NCBI GenBank assembly: GCA_963730225.1
Contig: CAVSQX010000001.1
Span: 62,001 to 126,000, forward strand
DNA length: 64,000 nt
Reading direction: 5' to 3'
Source of the DNA: CAVSQX01 sp963730225
GTDB lineage: Bacteria; Planctomycetota; Phycisphaerae; Tepidisphaerales; Tepidisphaeraceae
The notes beneath the pieces are model-generated. The model did no database searches and was not told the DNA's origin. It saw only the letters and a program-made list of their open reading frames with translations. The position numbers and the translations under genes are program-made. Below, piece after piece: positions 34,454 to 43,352 of this stretch; positions within the stretch are counted from its first letter, which is position 1; each line of letters begins with the position of its first letter.

Positions 34454-36850
34454 TTACACCGTCATCCCGCTTTCCGCATCCACCTGCTGGGCGGCTTTCA
34501 TCGCGTCCCATTCTTCCAGCGTCAGCATCGCCTCGCGGGCCTGGGAACCCTTGTAATCGCCGACGATTCCCGACGCCGCCATCTGCTCGATCAACCGCGA
34601 CGCCCGGCTGTAGCCGATCGTCAAGCGCCGCTGAAGCAGCGACACGCTGCCGCGCTTCGTCTCCAGCACAATACGCACCGCATCGTCGAACAGCTCATCT
34701 TTTTCCATCTCACCGTCGGCGTTGATCGTCGCCTTGATCTGCACCAGCTCCGGCTCGTACTGCGCTTCGGCCAACGTCTTAATCAGCTTCACGCTCTCGC
34801 GGATTTCCTTGTCGTCGATGTACGTGCCCTGGCTGCGAATCGGCTTGCTCGCGCCCGGCGGCATGAACAGCATGTCCCCCTGCCCCAGCAGCAAATCCGC
34901 CCCGTTCTGATCCAGCACGATTCGGCTGTCCATCCGGCTCTGCACGCGGAATGCGATGCGCGTCGGCATGTTCGATTTGATCAATCCCGTCACCACCGTC
35001 GCCGCCGGCCGCTGCGTCGCCAGAATCAGATGAATTCCCACCGCCCGCGCTTTCTGCGCCAGGCGAACGATGAACGCTTCCACTTCCTTTCCGCTGGTCA
35101 TCATCAAATCCGCCAATTCGTCGATGATGACCACGATGTACGCCAAATGCTTGGGAATTTTCGCTTCCTCTTCCGGCGAACCGGGCTTGAATCGCTCGAG
35201 CAATTCCTCGCGCGTCAGGCTGTTGTACCCCTTGATATTCCGCACGCCCGCCTCGGCGAGAATCTCGTAGCGCTCATCCATCTTCTCGCACGCCCATTCC
35301 AGCACGCTGGTGGCCCGGCCGGTGTCGCTGATGATCGGACACATCAGATGCGGAATGTCCTTGAACGGAGCCATCTCCACAACTTTCGGATCGATCAGAA
35401 TCAGCTTCACCCAATCCGGGCGCTGGAGATACATGATCGACATCACGATCGTATTGATGCAGACCGATTTTCCCGAGCCCGTGGTGCCGGCGATCAGGCA
35501 ATGCGGCATCGCGCCCAGATCGGTAATCAGCGGCTCGCCGCTGGCATCCTTCCCCAAAAACAGCGGCATCACCATTTTGTGCACCGCATCGGGCGCAAGC
35601 TGCATCAACTCCTTCAGCCGCACGCGCTCCTTCTGTGCGTTGGGCACTTCGATGCCCACCGTGCTCTTGCCCGGCACCGGTGCGACGATTCGCACGCTTT
35701 CGGCCTTCAGCGCCCGCATGATGTCGTTGCTCAGCGCCGTGATCGACGAAACTTTTATCCCCGGCGCAAGACTCAATTCGTACATCGTGATGACCGGCCC
35801 CGTGTCGATCTCGACGACGTGGGCATCGACGCTGAATTCCTTCAGCGCCTGCTCCAGGACCGCCGCCTTCTCGCGCACAAACGCCTCCTGAGTCGCGGCA
35901 AAGCCGTGCTCGGCGTTATCCAGGCAATCCCAATTCGGCAGATGATATTCCCCCAATTCCTTGGGCGGCGGCGGCGGCGAAACCTGCCGCGGCTTGAGCA
36001 TGCTCGGCAGCTTCACCACGATGTTCGGCCGCGCTTTCGGCGGTTCGGCAACGGGCGCAGGCGCAGCTGGAGCAGGTGCGACCGCCGCCGCCGGTGCCGG
36101 ATCGCCGGCATCCACAAACGCCGCTTCCGCCGCCGCCGGCGCGGGATCGTCGTTCTCGTACGTCAGCGAAATATCTTCCGCTCCGCCGCGCAGCAGCACC
36201 GGCTGCTTGAGATCCTCACTTTCCTCATCCGGCTTAATCATCCGCGCGATCGGCCCCGTCTTGCGGCCAAACGGCCAAAGCGAGGGAATCGCCATTTTCG
36301 GTTTCGGCATTCTCACCGCCGAAAAACCCGACACGATCAACAGCGGGGCTTTGAGCACCAGATCATCCGCCGTCAGCAGCAGCCCGACGATGATTGCGGT
36401 CAGAAGAATCAGCCATGTCCCGGCCGCGCTACAGTGTGAATTAAGATACGTCGCCGCGGCGATGCCCAGAATTCCGCCCTGACCTTCGGGGAAACCGTTG
36501 TCCGCCCCCGGCCGCCAGTGATGCACCGCCGCCGCGAACGCCACCGACAGCACCAGCAATCCGATTATCCGCAGCCAGATGTCGCTCAGCCGGCTGTTGG
36601 CGACGTACATCACCATGCACACGCCGCTGAAAATCAGAATCGGAAACGCTCCCTGCCCGATCACCAGAAACAGATAATACGCCAGCGCCGCCCCGGCCGG
36701 CCCGCACAGATTCCCCACCGGTGGATACGGATGCACGCTATGGCTCGGCCAATCCGTGCTACGAAAACTGCCCACCGCAAACAGCAAAAACAGCCACGAC
36801 CCGATTGCCAGGCAAGTTCCAATCCAGCGCCAAAGATTCGAGCGTTCCAT
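34454..36850 (-). CDS. ftsK: DNA translocase FtsK/SpoIIIE
   Basis: 798 aa from the ATG at 36850 (MERSNLWRWIG). There are several N-terminal membrane helices (~residues 5-180), a Pro/Ala-rich linker (residues ~250-300) and a motor domain with Walker A GTTGSGKSVCIN and Walker B VIIDELADLMM. The C-terminal gamma winged helix reads LLQRRLTIGYSRASRLIEQM (~residues 720-765) and would read KOPS-like sites. It pumps chromosomal DNA at the division septum. It lies 54 bp downstream of dut on the minus strand. The frame is intact. Confidence 0.95.
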   Translation of the reverse strand: MERSNLWRWIGTCLAIGSWLFLLFAVGSFRSTDWPSHSVHPYPPVGNLCGPAGAALAYYLFLVIGQGAFPILIFSGVCMVMYVANSRLSDIWLRIIGLLVLSVAFAAAVHHWRPGADNGFPEGQGGILGIAAATYLNSHCSAAGTWLILLTAIIVGLLLTADDLVLKAPLLIVSGFSAVRMPKPKMAIPSLWPFGRKTGPIARMIKPDEESEDLKQPVLLRGGAEDISLTYENDDPAPAAAEAAFVDAGDPAPAAAVAPAPAAPAPVAEPPKARPNIVVKLPSMLKPRQVSPPPPPKELGEYHLPNWDCLDNAEHGFAATQEAFVREKAAVLEQALKEFSVDAHVVEIDTGPVITMYELSLAPGIKVSSITALSNDIMRALKAESVRIVAPVPGKSTVGIEVPNAQKERVRLKELMQLAPDAVHKMVMPLFLGKDASGEPLITDLGAMPHCLIAGTTGSGKSVCINTIVMSIMYLQRPDWVKLILIDPKVVEMAPFKDIPHLMCPIISDTGRATSVLEWACEKMDERYEILAEAGVRNIKGYNSLTREELLERFKPGSPEEEAKIPKHLAYIVVIIDELADLMMTSGKEVEAFIVRLAQKARAVGIHLILATQRPAATVVTGLIKSNMPTRIAFRVQSRMDSRIVLDQNGADLLLGQGDMLFMPPGASKPIRSQGTYIDDKEIRESVKLIKTLAEAQYEPELVQIKATINADGEMEKDELFDDAVRIVLETKRGSVSLLQRRLTIGYSRASRLIEQMAASGIVGDYKGSQAREAMLTLEEWDAMKAAQQVDAESGMTV

Positions 36851-36904
36851 TTCGTTCAGCGTCCACACGTTTAGCGCCGGCCCGCAGTACCGGGCGGCGT
36901 CCAA

Positions 36905-37387
36905 CTACCCCGTATGTCCAAACCCCCCGTGCCCGCGTTTGGTCTTTTCCAACAAATCCACCTCCACCATCTTCACGTTTGGCACCTCGGCGATCAGCAT
37001 CTGCGCAATCCGCATTCCTCTCTCCACCGTGAACGGCGCTTTCCCCAGATTGATCAGCGGCACCTGCACCTGCCCCCGATAATCGCTGTCGATCGTCCCG
37101 GGAGAATTGATCAGCGTCACCCCATGCTTGCTCGCCAATCCGCTCCGTGGCCGAACCTGCGCTTCAAATCCGTGCGGCAGGGCCATCGAAAACCCGCAGG
37201 GAACCAGATGGATTTCACCGGGCCGCAGCGTCACCGATTTCTCCACCGCCGCCGCCAGATCAAATCCAGCCGCGTGCTCGGTCATCTTCGCCGGCAACGC
37301 AATATCCTCACAGCCGGCCCGGCGTTGAATGCGAACGGTTATCGGACCCTTTTTCGCAACGCCGCGCGGCAACTCAACTCCTTGCAT
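36905..37387 (-). CDS. dut: Deoxyuridine 5'-triphosphate nucleotidohydrolase (dUTPase)
   Basis: 160 aa, trimeric dUTPase type. Motifs: HAAGFDLAAA (I), PRSGLASKHGV (II), NSPGTIDSDYRGQV (III with catalytic Asp), ERGMRIAQMLI (IV) and a C-terminal KTKRGHGGFGHTG (V; RGxGGFGSTG type). It keeps dUTP low and makes dUMP. Its start lies 12 bp after the coaB stop. An unusual N-terminal extension of ~20 residues precedes the core. Confidence 0.93.
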   Translation of the reverse strand: MQGVELPRGVAKKGPITVRIQRRAGCEDIALPAKMTEHAAGFDLAAAVEKSVTLRPGEIHLVPCGFSMALPHGFEAQVRPRSGLASKHGVTLINSPGTIDSDYRGQVQVPLINLGKAPFTVERGMRIAQMLIAEVPNVKMVEVDLLEKTKRGHGGFGHTG

Positions 37388-37399
37388 TCGCGGCGGTTT

Positions 37400-38020
37400 C
37401 TACTCGAACAATTGCACCGCTCGCCGGATGAGAATATCGGCGAACTCCCCCTTGCCGCGCCAGCCCACCTTTTCCCGCCTCCCATCGGCCCAGAAAAGCT
37501 CCGCTTCGATCGAAGAATCCCCCATGGTCGCCAGCGGATTGCTCACCAGCAGATCCGCATTTTTTTTGCGCAATTTCTGCAAAGATTCGCTGAAGTTTTT
37601 CGGCTCCGTCAGATTAAACCCCACCGTTCGCTGATTCGGCTTTTTGATTTTCCCCGCCGCCGCCAGAATATCTTCCGTCGCTTCCAGTTCCAGCGTCAGT
37701 CGGCCGCCGCGCGGAATCTTTCCCTCGTGTAAAACGCGCGGCCGAAAATCCGCCACCGCGGCCGCCATGATTAGCAGATCGTGATTCGGAAACTCACCCA
37801 ACACGGCGTCGTGCATCCGCGCCGCCGTCTCCACATCGATCCGCCTCGCCGCCGGCGGTATTTCGATGCCCACCGGCCCCAGAATCACCGTCACCGAATC
37901 CCCGTTTCGCAACGCCGCTTCCGCCAGCGCCTGACCCAACCGTCCGCTGCTGCGATTGGCGATGTACCGCACCCGATCAATCGGCTCGTGCGTCGGCCCC
38001 GCGGTCAGCAGAATTCGCAT
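37400..38020 (-). CDS. coaB: Phosphopantothenate-cysteine ligase, stand-alone CoaB domain
   Basis: 206 aa corresponding to the CoaB half of CoaBC: ILLTAGPTHEPIDRVRYIANRSSGRLG at the N-terminus, then AAAVADFRP, and KKNADLLVSNPLATMG for dimerisation. It ligates cysteine to 4'-phosphopantothenate in CoA synthesis. The CoaC decarboxylase half is not in the window, so the two are separate genes here. It is upstream of dut and ftsK. Confidence 0.9.
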   Translation of the reverse strand: MRILLTAGPTHEPIDRVRYIANRSSGRLGQALAEAALRNGDSVTVILGPVGIEIPPAARRIDVETAARMHDAVLGEFPNHDLLIMAAAVADFRPRVLHEGKIPRGGRLTLELEATEDILAAAGKIKKPNQRTVGFNLTEPKNFSESLQKLRKKNADLLVSNPLATMGDSSIEAELFWADGRREKVGWRGKGEFADILIRRAVQLFE

Positions 38021-38070
38021 AACATCAATTGTAGTGCGAATCGCGCAGAATCGTTAAACTCACGTTGAGC

Positions 38071-38799
38071 ATGGCCTCTTCCGCGTTCGGTGCCAGATCC
38101 AAAATACCCACGCTGATCATTCTCCTGGGCGCGGTGCTACCGGTTCTCGCTTACGTTTTGCTCAACGCCATCGCCGGCGACCAAAAAAAGCCCGGCTCAA
38201 CCCAGCCCGCCGCCCCAATTTCCATCCAACCCGTCGCCCCCGTTTCCATTCCGCCGGTCGCGCCCGTTGCCGCTCAACCCATCGCCCCGATCCCCATTGA
38301 ACCGGCCGCTCCCGTTTCCCTTCAGCCCGGCCCACCGCTGACGGCCGACGAATTGCGGGCCATCATGGGCGTCGAAGTTTGGAAGTTCGACGTCTGGCTC
38401 CCGCCCACCGCCAGGCGCGTCGTCGTTTCCCTCGAAAAGCGTTCCCAAACCGGGCCACCACAGCCCGTCGGCGATCCCTCCCGCGGCGACGCGCTGGAAG
38501 CACGCGTCACTCCCGACACGCCACGACATCTGATGATCGCGCTGACGCCGATCGACGGAGGGAATCTCAGTTCCGGCCGGGTGAGAATCTGGATCGAGGG
38601 ATTCGATCGTTTCAACAGTTGGCAAGCCGACACGCCGATTCCCAGCCAGGGCTATCTCTGCCTCTCCGAGCCCGAGCGATTTCCCGACGGCGCATTTGCC
38701 ATCCTCGGCGGCTTCGCGCGGAATCACCCGGGCCGCGAACCGATCATCAGAAATGCCGATACGATCATCGTGGTGAAGATCGACGCTCGGGATAATTGA
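38071..38799 (+). CDS. Membrane-anchored protein with Pro-rich octapeptide-like repeats
   Basis: 242 aa from the ATG at 38071. One N-terminal membrane helix (LIILLGAVLPVLAYVLLNAIA) is followed by a low-complexity stretch of 6-7 near repeats of the form (S/P)IxPVAPV (residues ~45-90), then a folded region of ~140 residues rich in beta strands. No family recognised. It is divergent from coaB. The repeats look like a flexible stalk that holds a domain in the periplasm. Confidence 0.55.
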   Translation: MASSAFGARSKIPTLIILLGAVLPVLAYVLLNAIAGDQKKPGSTQPAAPISIQPVAPVSIPPVAPVAAQPIAPIPIEPAAPVSLQPGPPLTADELRAIMGVEVWKFDVWLPPTARRVVVSLEKRSQTGPPQPVGDPSRGDALEARVTPDTPRHLMIALTPIDGGNLSSGRVRIWIEGFDRFNSWQADTPIPSQGYLCLSEPERFPDGAFAILGGFARNHPGREPIIRNADTIIVVKIDARDN

Positions 38800-38883
38800 G
38801 CCCAGCAACCCTTGGGCGCGAATTCAACTCGCCGCCCGCAATCGCCGGCAATTTCCTGGTATAATTCTCCACCGGTTGGTCGC

Positions 38884-39522
38884 ATGAAGCGCAAGCTCAA
38901 ACAACCGGTTCGTGCGGAAGTTCTCGCACTCTGGCGAGCGCGTCTCCTTGCCGTGGGCCGGAAACTTTCGGCCGACGCCGCCGCCGACGATGCCTGGTTC
39001 TGGCGGATTCAATTCGAAATTCTCAACTATCTTCTCCATCGCTACGCCGGCGATGAAACAAAATCGCTTCCGATTTCGCCCGAACCGATCGCTTCCGCCC
39101 AGGCGCCGGAAACGTCAAAGCCCGCCCCGCTGGAAGTCCAACCATCCGGCTCGTTCGCCGTCTATTCCGGTGCCGGGAAAATGCCGCGCGTCTCCCGTGA
39201 AATTCGGCCGCTGCTTGAGAATATTGTCAACGGCAATCGAGAGCGGCACGAACTGCTCAGGCAAATCCGCGACGAGCTGGCCGAAGCTAACCGACTTCAG
39301 CAGGCACGAAACCACGCCATAATGCTTCGCTGCAAGACCATCTACGACCAATGGCACGCCAGCCTCGGCGAGCCGGGCCAAATGACCCCATCGCTCGCCG
39401 AAAATGAGCTCTATGAGGCGCTGTGCACAATTGTTTTCGTCGACTCGCCCGCCGACGTCCCGGATCGGCTGGCCGACGACCATCCCACCGGCGATCGCAT
39501 TCCGCCGAATCCAAAAGCTTGA
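38884..39522 (+). CDS. Hypothetical helical protein
   Basis: 212 aa from the ATG at 38884. Charged and helical at both ends with a Pro-rich middle (residues ~60-100); a coiled-coil-like segment ENIVNGNRERHELLRQIRDEL lies at ~118-140. No membrane segment and no family recognised. The 191-bp gap after it holds no gene I can support. Confidence 0.5.
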   Translation: MKRKLKQPVRAEVLALWRARLLAVGRKLSADAAADDAWFWRIQFEILNYLLHRYAGDETKSLPISPEPIASAQAPETSKPAPLEVQPSGSFAVYSGAGKMPRVSREIRPLLENIVNGNRERHELLRQIRDELAEANRLQQARNHAIMLRCKTIYDQWHASLGEPGQMTPSLAENELYEALCTIVFVDSPADVPDRLADDHPTGDRIPPNPKA

Positions 39523-39713
39523 AATCGGCGCACATCAGCGCGCTTCGGGTCCATCGATAACGCTAGCTCCAAAGCCCGATTCGGCATCATCCTGCCGTCA
39601 TGCTCGCTGTCCTATGGTGGCTGTGACTGAGGACTATTCTCCCTGGCCCTGCGGCGGTGAAGTTCAATCGTGCCGCGTATTGCCGCCAGGTTGTTCCGCG
39701 GAAACTGCGGCCC

Positions 39714-40445
39714 ATGCCCGTTACCCCCAATACTCACAAGCTCTCCCTGCCCGCCGCCGAATTGCCGCCGGCCGAGCTGGGCCAACGCCCAATTTCTGCA
39801 CCGCGGACTTCTTCACTGGACCCCAATGCGCCGCCGATCGCACCGAATCTAACGCTCGTCTTGCGATACGGCGGATTGATCGCGTTCTGCATTTTCGCAT
39901 GGATCTTTCTCGATTCACCCGCGGCCCGATGGGTTCAGGCGCAGAAATTCTCGCCCCATGTCGACGCAGCATTCCAGATCATTCGTGCACCCGGCAACTT
40001 CCTTTTCACCATCGGCGTCGCCTTCGTGCTCATCTGGCGCGACCGATGTAGTCCGCGGCTGGCATTGATGGTCCCCACCGCCGGCGTCATCGCCTCCGGC
40101 ATCACGACCCTCTTGAAGCTCTGCTTCGGCCGACTCCGCCCGTTCCACGACGACGGCACTTTCGGCTGGATGCCGTTCGCCTACGGCCCCCTGCACAGTG
40201 TTTCGGCCCGATATCTGTCGTTTCCTTCCGGTGATGCCACGCTCGCCTTTGCCACCGCCGCCGCGTTTGCCGTCATCGAACCCAGGCTCGCCAGGTACGG
40301 GTACGCCTGGGCGATCCTCGTCGGAATCGTCCGAGTGATGCAGGGCGCACACTACGTCAGCGATGTCATCGCCGGAGCGATCGTCGGCCTGGCGACCGCG
40401 GAAGTTCTGTTGCGCGTCGTCCGGGCCGCTCGAACTATGCGGTAA
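39714..40445 (+). CDS. PAP2-family phosphatase, PSGD variant
   Basis: 243 aa if started at the ATG at 39714 (a GTG at 39657 would add 19 residues). There are about five membrane helices. PAP2 motifs: KLCFGRLRP (motif 1), FPSGDATLAF where the usual PSGH has Asp for His (motif 2), and GIVRVMQGAHYVSDVIAG (motif 3, His and Asp kept). It probably dephosphorylates a lipid phosphate such as undecaprenyl- or phosphatidyl-phosphate. Loss of the motif-2 His may alter activity. Confidence 0.75.
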   Translation: MPVTPNTHKLSLPAAELPPAELGQRPISAPRTSSLDPNAPPIAPNLTLVLRYGGLIAFCIFAWIFLDSPAARWVQAQKFSPHVDAAFQIIRAPGNFLFTIGVAFVLIWRDRCSPRLALMVPTAGVIASGITTLLKLCFGRLRPFHDDGTFGWMPFAYGPLHSVSARYLSFPSGDATLAFATAAAFAVIEPRLARYGYAWAILVGIVRVMQGAHYVSDVIAGAIVGLATAEVLLRVVRAARTMR

Positions 40446-40466
40446 CGCTTTCCGCCCCATCGCCCC

Positions 40467-42281
40467 TTACTTCACGCTTAGTGCGGCCGATCGGCTTGTC
40501 GCGCTTCCCGAGCTGTTGGTCGCCGTCACGCTGTAGCCGGCCGCATCACCGCCGGCGATGTTCTTCAATGTCAACGTTGCATCGGTTGCGCCATCGATGG
40601 CCGTGCCGTTTTTGAACCATTGATAGCTCGACGTCGGAACCGCGCCCGCTTTGACCGTAAATGTCTCCGAGTCGCCCGCCGACGCGGTGATATCCGTCGG
40701 CTGCGTCAAGATCACCGGAGCCATTGCCGGCGTCCAGCCGCCCAGCACCCAGCTCGGATTGCTGTAGTTGGCGATCGTTTCCTTGTCGCTCTCCTTGCTG
40801 AGTTGCCGCGAACCCTCCGCCCGGCCGCTCACGTCGGCCGCCTTGCCGTCGCTCAGGTTGGGGCTGTTGTATTCCCAATAGTGCAGATGGGTTTTGTCGC
40901 CGGGAATCGTCCACGCCGCCGGGTTGATCTTCCCCAGCGCGCACTTGAGCAGAACGACTTCGCTGTAGGGATACGCCGCGGTGTTCCGCGCCAGAATCGG
41001 ACCGGCTCCGCTGGCTCCGGGAGTGTGAAATCGACAATTCAGAAAAACAAATCCCCGACACGCATCGGTGCTGCGAACCCACATCATCGGGTTATTGCCC
41101 AACTCCATGACATCGCAGTTATTGAAAAACGCCGGCCCGCGCCCCCACAAAAAATCGCCGCCGCCCTCGACGGTGCTGTCACTGAGGTAAACCGAATCGT
41201 TGAACTGAAGCGTATCCGTGTTGCCGTACAGGCTGACATGGCAGGCGATGTTGCGCCCACCCATGAAAATCAGCGACTCCGCCTGGCTCCCCGTGCCCCA
41301 GATGTTCTTCAGCGACAAGTTGAGCAGCGCGATTCCGTTGCAATTATCCGCCATGAAAACCGCTCGCCGATACGGGAACGTGCCGGGAACTTCGTTGGTC
41401 CGGTTCGCCCCCGGCCCATTAAACGCTTCGCTGTTGCGATATTCGATGATCGTTTTGTCCTGATCTTCGCCGACAAACGTCACGTTCCACTTGTTGCGAA
41501 AATAAACGATTTCCTCGTACGTGCCGTTCCTGATGAAGATCGTCACGCCCTGCGGATTTTGATCGGGGATGAAATCGATCGCTCCCTGCACCGAGTTGAA
41601 ATCGCCCGAGCCGTCCGCGCTGACGACCAGCCGCCGTGAATTCGCCGCGGGCGGCGCTTTTTTTGTCGAGAATCGCCAGCCGTCGCTTCCGCTGGTTCCA
41701 TAAAAACTGCCGTCGCTCAACGTCAGCACGCCCGGGTCGATTTGAACGTAATAACTTTTGTTGTACTCCAGCAGATTGTTGTGCGGATAGATCGTCGCCG
41801 TGTTGCCGTGAACGATGACCGGATAAAAATGGAAGCCGTCGGTGAACCCGCCGATGATGTTCAGTTGCATGTTGTGCGGCGTCGGGGCGCTGGCGCCCGA
41901 TGGTGTTCCCGCCGCCGTGTTGGCATTGGTGAGTTTCTCTCCGGCGGCATATCGATACGGAACCGCCGCCGCGCTGGTCGTCGGCGTTCGTCGCACCGCC
42001 CCCGCCCGCACCAGCGCGGCCGGCCCCGGTGGAACGCTCATATCCAGCGTATCCACCAGCCGATTATCCGCCGCATCATAAATGCGAATCTGCCCCGAAC
42101 TTCCCAGTTTCGGCTCGGCCGGGAAGGTGAGGATCAGGTGCGTATCCGGATTCACATCGTCGGCTTGGCTCGGAGGAAAAAGATTCACCGCCGCCGCCCC
42201 AAGTACCGCCCGTCGTGCCGGAACGACCGCCACCGCGAACACGACCGGCAGGATAAGCATTCGAAGCTTTCGAAAGATCAT
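40467..42281 (-). CDS. Exported pectinesterase-family protein with Ig-like domain
   Basis: 604 aa from the ATG at 42281, chosen because it starts a signal peptide (FRKLRMLILPVVFAVAVVPARR). In-frame starts at 42404 and 42341 would precede it. Order: a SbsA-like Ig domain (residues ~40-220), a right-handed beta-helix pectin methylesterase (VSADGSGDFNSVQGAID at ~235; GNTDTLQFNDSVYLSDSTVEGGGDFLWG at ~370, keeping the catalytic Asp in GDFLWG) and a C-terminal immunoglobulin domain (ITASAGDSETFTVKAGA...YQWFKNG). The usual QDTL is TDTL, so the oxyanion Gln is changed. It probably de-esterifies pectin outside the cell. Confidence 0.78.
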   Translation of the reverse strand: MIFRKLRMLILPVVFAVAVVPARRAVLGAAAVNLFPPSQADDVNPDTHLILTFPAEPKLGSSGQIRIYDAADNRLVDTLDMSVPPGPAALVRAGAVRRTPTTSAAAVPYRYAAGEKLTNANTAAGTPSGASAPTPHNMQLNIIGGFTDGFHFYPVIVHGNTATIYPHNNLLEYNKSYYVQIDPGVLTLSDGSFYGTSGSDGWRFSTKKAPPAANSRRLVVSADGSGDFNSVQGAIDFIPDQNPQGVTIFIRNGTYEEIVYFRNKWNVTFVGEDQDKTIIEYRNSEAFNGPGANRTNEVPGTFPYRRAVFMADNCNGIALLNLSLKNIWGTGSQAESLIFMGGRNIACHVSLYGNTDTLQFNDSVYLSDSTVEGGGDFLWGRGPAFFNNCDVMELGNNPMMWVRSTDACRGFVFLNCRFHTPGASGAGPILARNTAAYPYSEVVLLKCALGKINPAAWTIPGDKTHLHYWEYNSPNLSDGKAADVSGRAEGSRQLSKESDKETIANYSNPSWVLGGWTPAMAPVILTQPTDITASAGDSETFTVKAGAVPTSSYQWFKNGTAIDGATDATLTLKNIAGGDAAGYSVTATNSSGSATSRSAALSVK

Positions 42282-42466
42282 CCTGCCGGACTTGTTTCCG
42301 CGCGGCACACGAGCCCGCTGGAATCCCGTCGTTTCGTCCATTGGTCGGTAATCTTCGCTTGCCCGGCCGGCGCAAGGCAAGCAACGCGCCTCCAGCGATG
42401 GCATGCTAATTTCAAATCCTTAAAATCAGCGACAATAATGCCCGGCAAATAACCACGCCGACTCCA

Positions 42467-43318
42467 ATGGCGGTGCTTGCATCGTTATACATCAAAGTAT
42501 ATAACGCCAGCCGTGCCTCTCGGATCAGGTTGGAAATTTCGCGAGGTTCCATCGGCGCTGGTTTTTCGCTGGTCGAGCTGTTGGTGGTGATCGCCATCAT
42601 CGCGCTGCTGATTTCGCTGCTGCTGCCGGCGCTGGTGAGGTCACGGTCGCAGTATCAGCAGTTGGCGTGCGCGTCGATTCTGCGGGAATGGGGACAGGCA
42701 TTTCATCTGTACGCGGATGATTACAAGGGAATTCTTCCGCACTCGGGAGATGAAACGCGAAATCCGTTTCCGTTTGGGGGGCAATACGATGCGTCCGATC
42801 CGCAGAATGAATCGTGCTATCTCAATGTGCTTCCGCCGCTGCTGCATCGGGCGACCTGGAGCAGTTATCCGAGTGGTCGGAAACCGACGGATGACATCTG
42901 GCAGTGTCCGATCGCGCAGGTGTTTGGGGACAATGCGTATGGATATCAGCCGTCGGTCAGCGGATTTCACACCTATGTGATGAACGAATTGCTCGACAAT
43001 TCGCCGCCCACGTATCCGTATTTTTTGAATCTTTCCAAGGCGAAGAGCTCATCGATCACGCTGTTGATGTTTGAAGTGACTCTCGACCCGGCGCAGTGCG
43101 ATGGGCAAAACGGAATTTCCAGCGCGTGTTATGCGGGCTATTACCCGAATGATCTGCCGGGGGTTTTCTGCGATCGGCATCCGCATGAGAAGGGAAAGCT
43201 CGGCGGGAATCTCATGATGCTCGATGGGCACGTCGAGTGGGCCGACCATCTTTGGGATACGACGTTGAAATTCCCCAATTCCCCGCCGCAGACCGACCGC
43301 ACCTGGTGGCCGTACTGA
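42467..43318 (+). CDS. Prepilin-like (DUF1559-type) protein
   Basis: 283 aa. The N-terminal leader ends in the type IV prepilin cleavage motif GFSLVELLVVIAIIALLISLLLPAL (residues ~32-56). The body follows the planctomycete DUF1559 pattern, and its C-terminal part has the expected GGNLMMLDGHVEWAD (H-x9-DG-like) signature. Such proteins occur in large numbers in planctomycetes and are thought to form or decorate secretion pseudopili. It is divergent from the pectinesterase gene and precedes the PEP-CTERM gene. Confidence 0.78.
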   Translation: MAVLASLYIKVYNASRASRIRLEISRGSIGAGFSLVELLVVIAIIALLISLLLPALVRSRSQYQQLACASILREWGQAFHLYADDYKGILPHSGDETRNPFPFGGQYDASDPQNESCYLNVLPPLLHRATWSSYPSGRKPTDDIWQCPIAQVFGDNAYGYQPSVSGFHTYVMNELLDNSPPTYPYFLNLSKAKSSSITLLMFEVTLDPAQCDGQNGISSACYAGYYPNDLPGVFCDRHPHEKGKLGGNLMMLDGHVEWADHLWDTTLKFPNSPPQTDRTWWPY

Positions 43319-43352
43319 CGGCTTTTCGGATTTTTTTTAAGGAGTGGAAATC

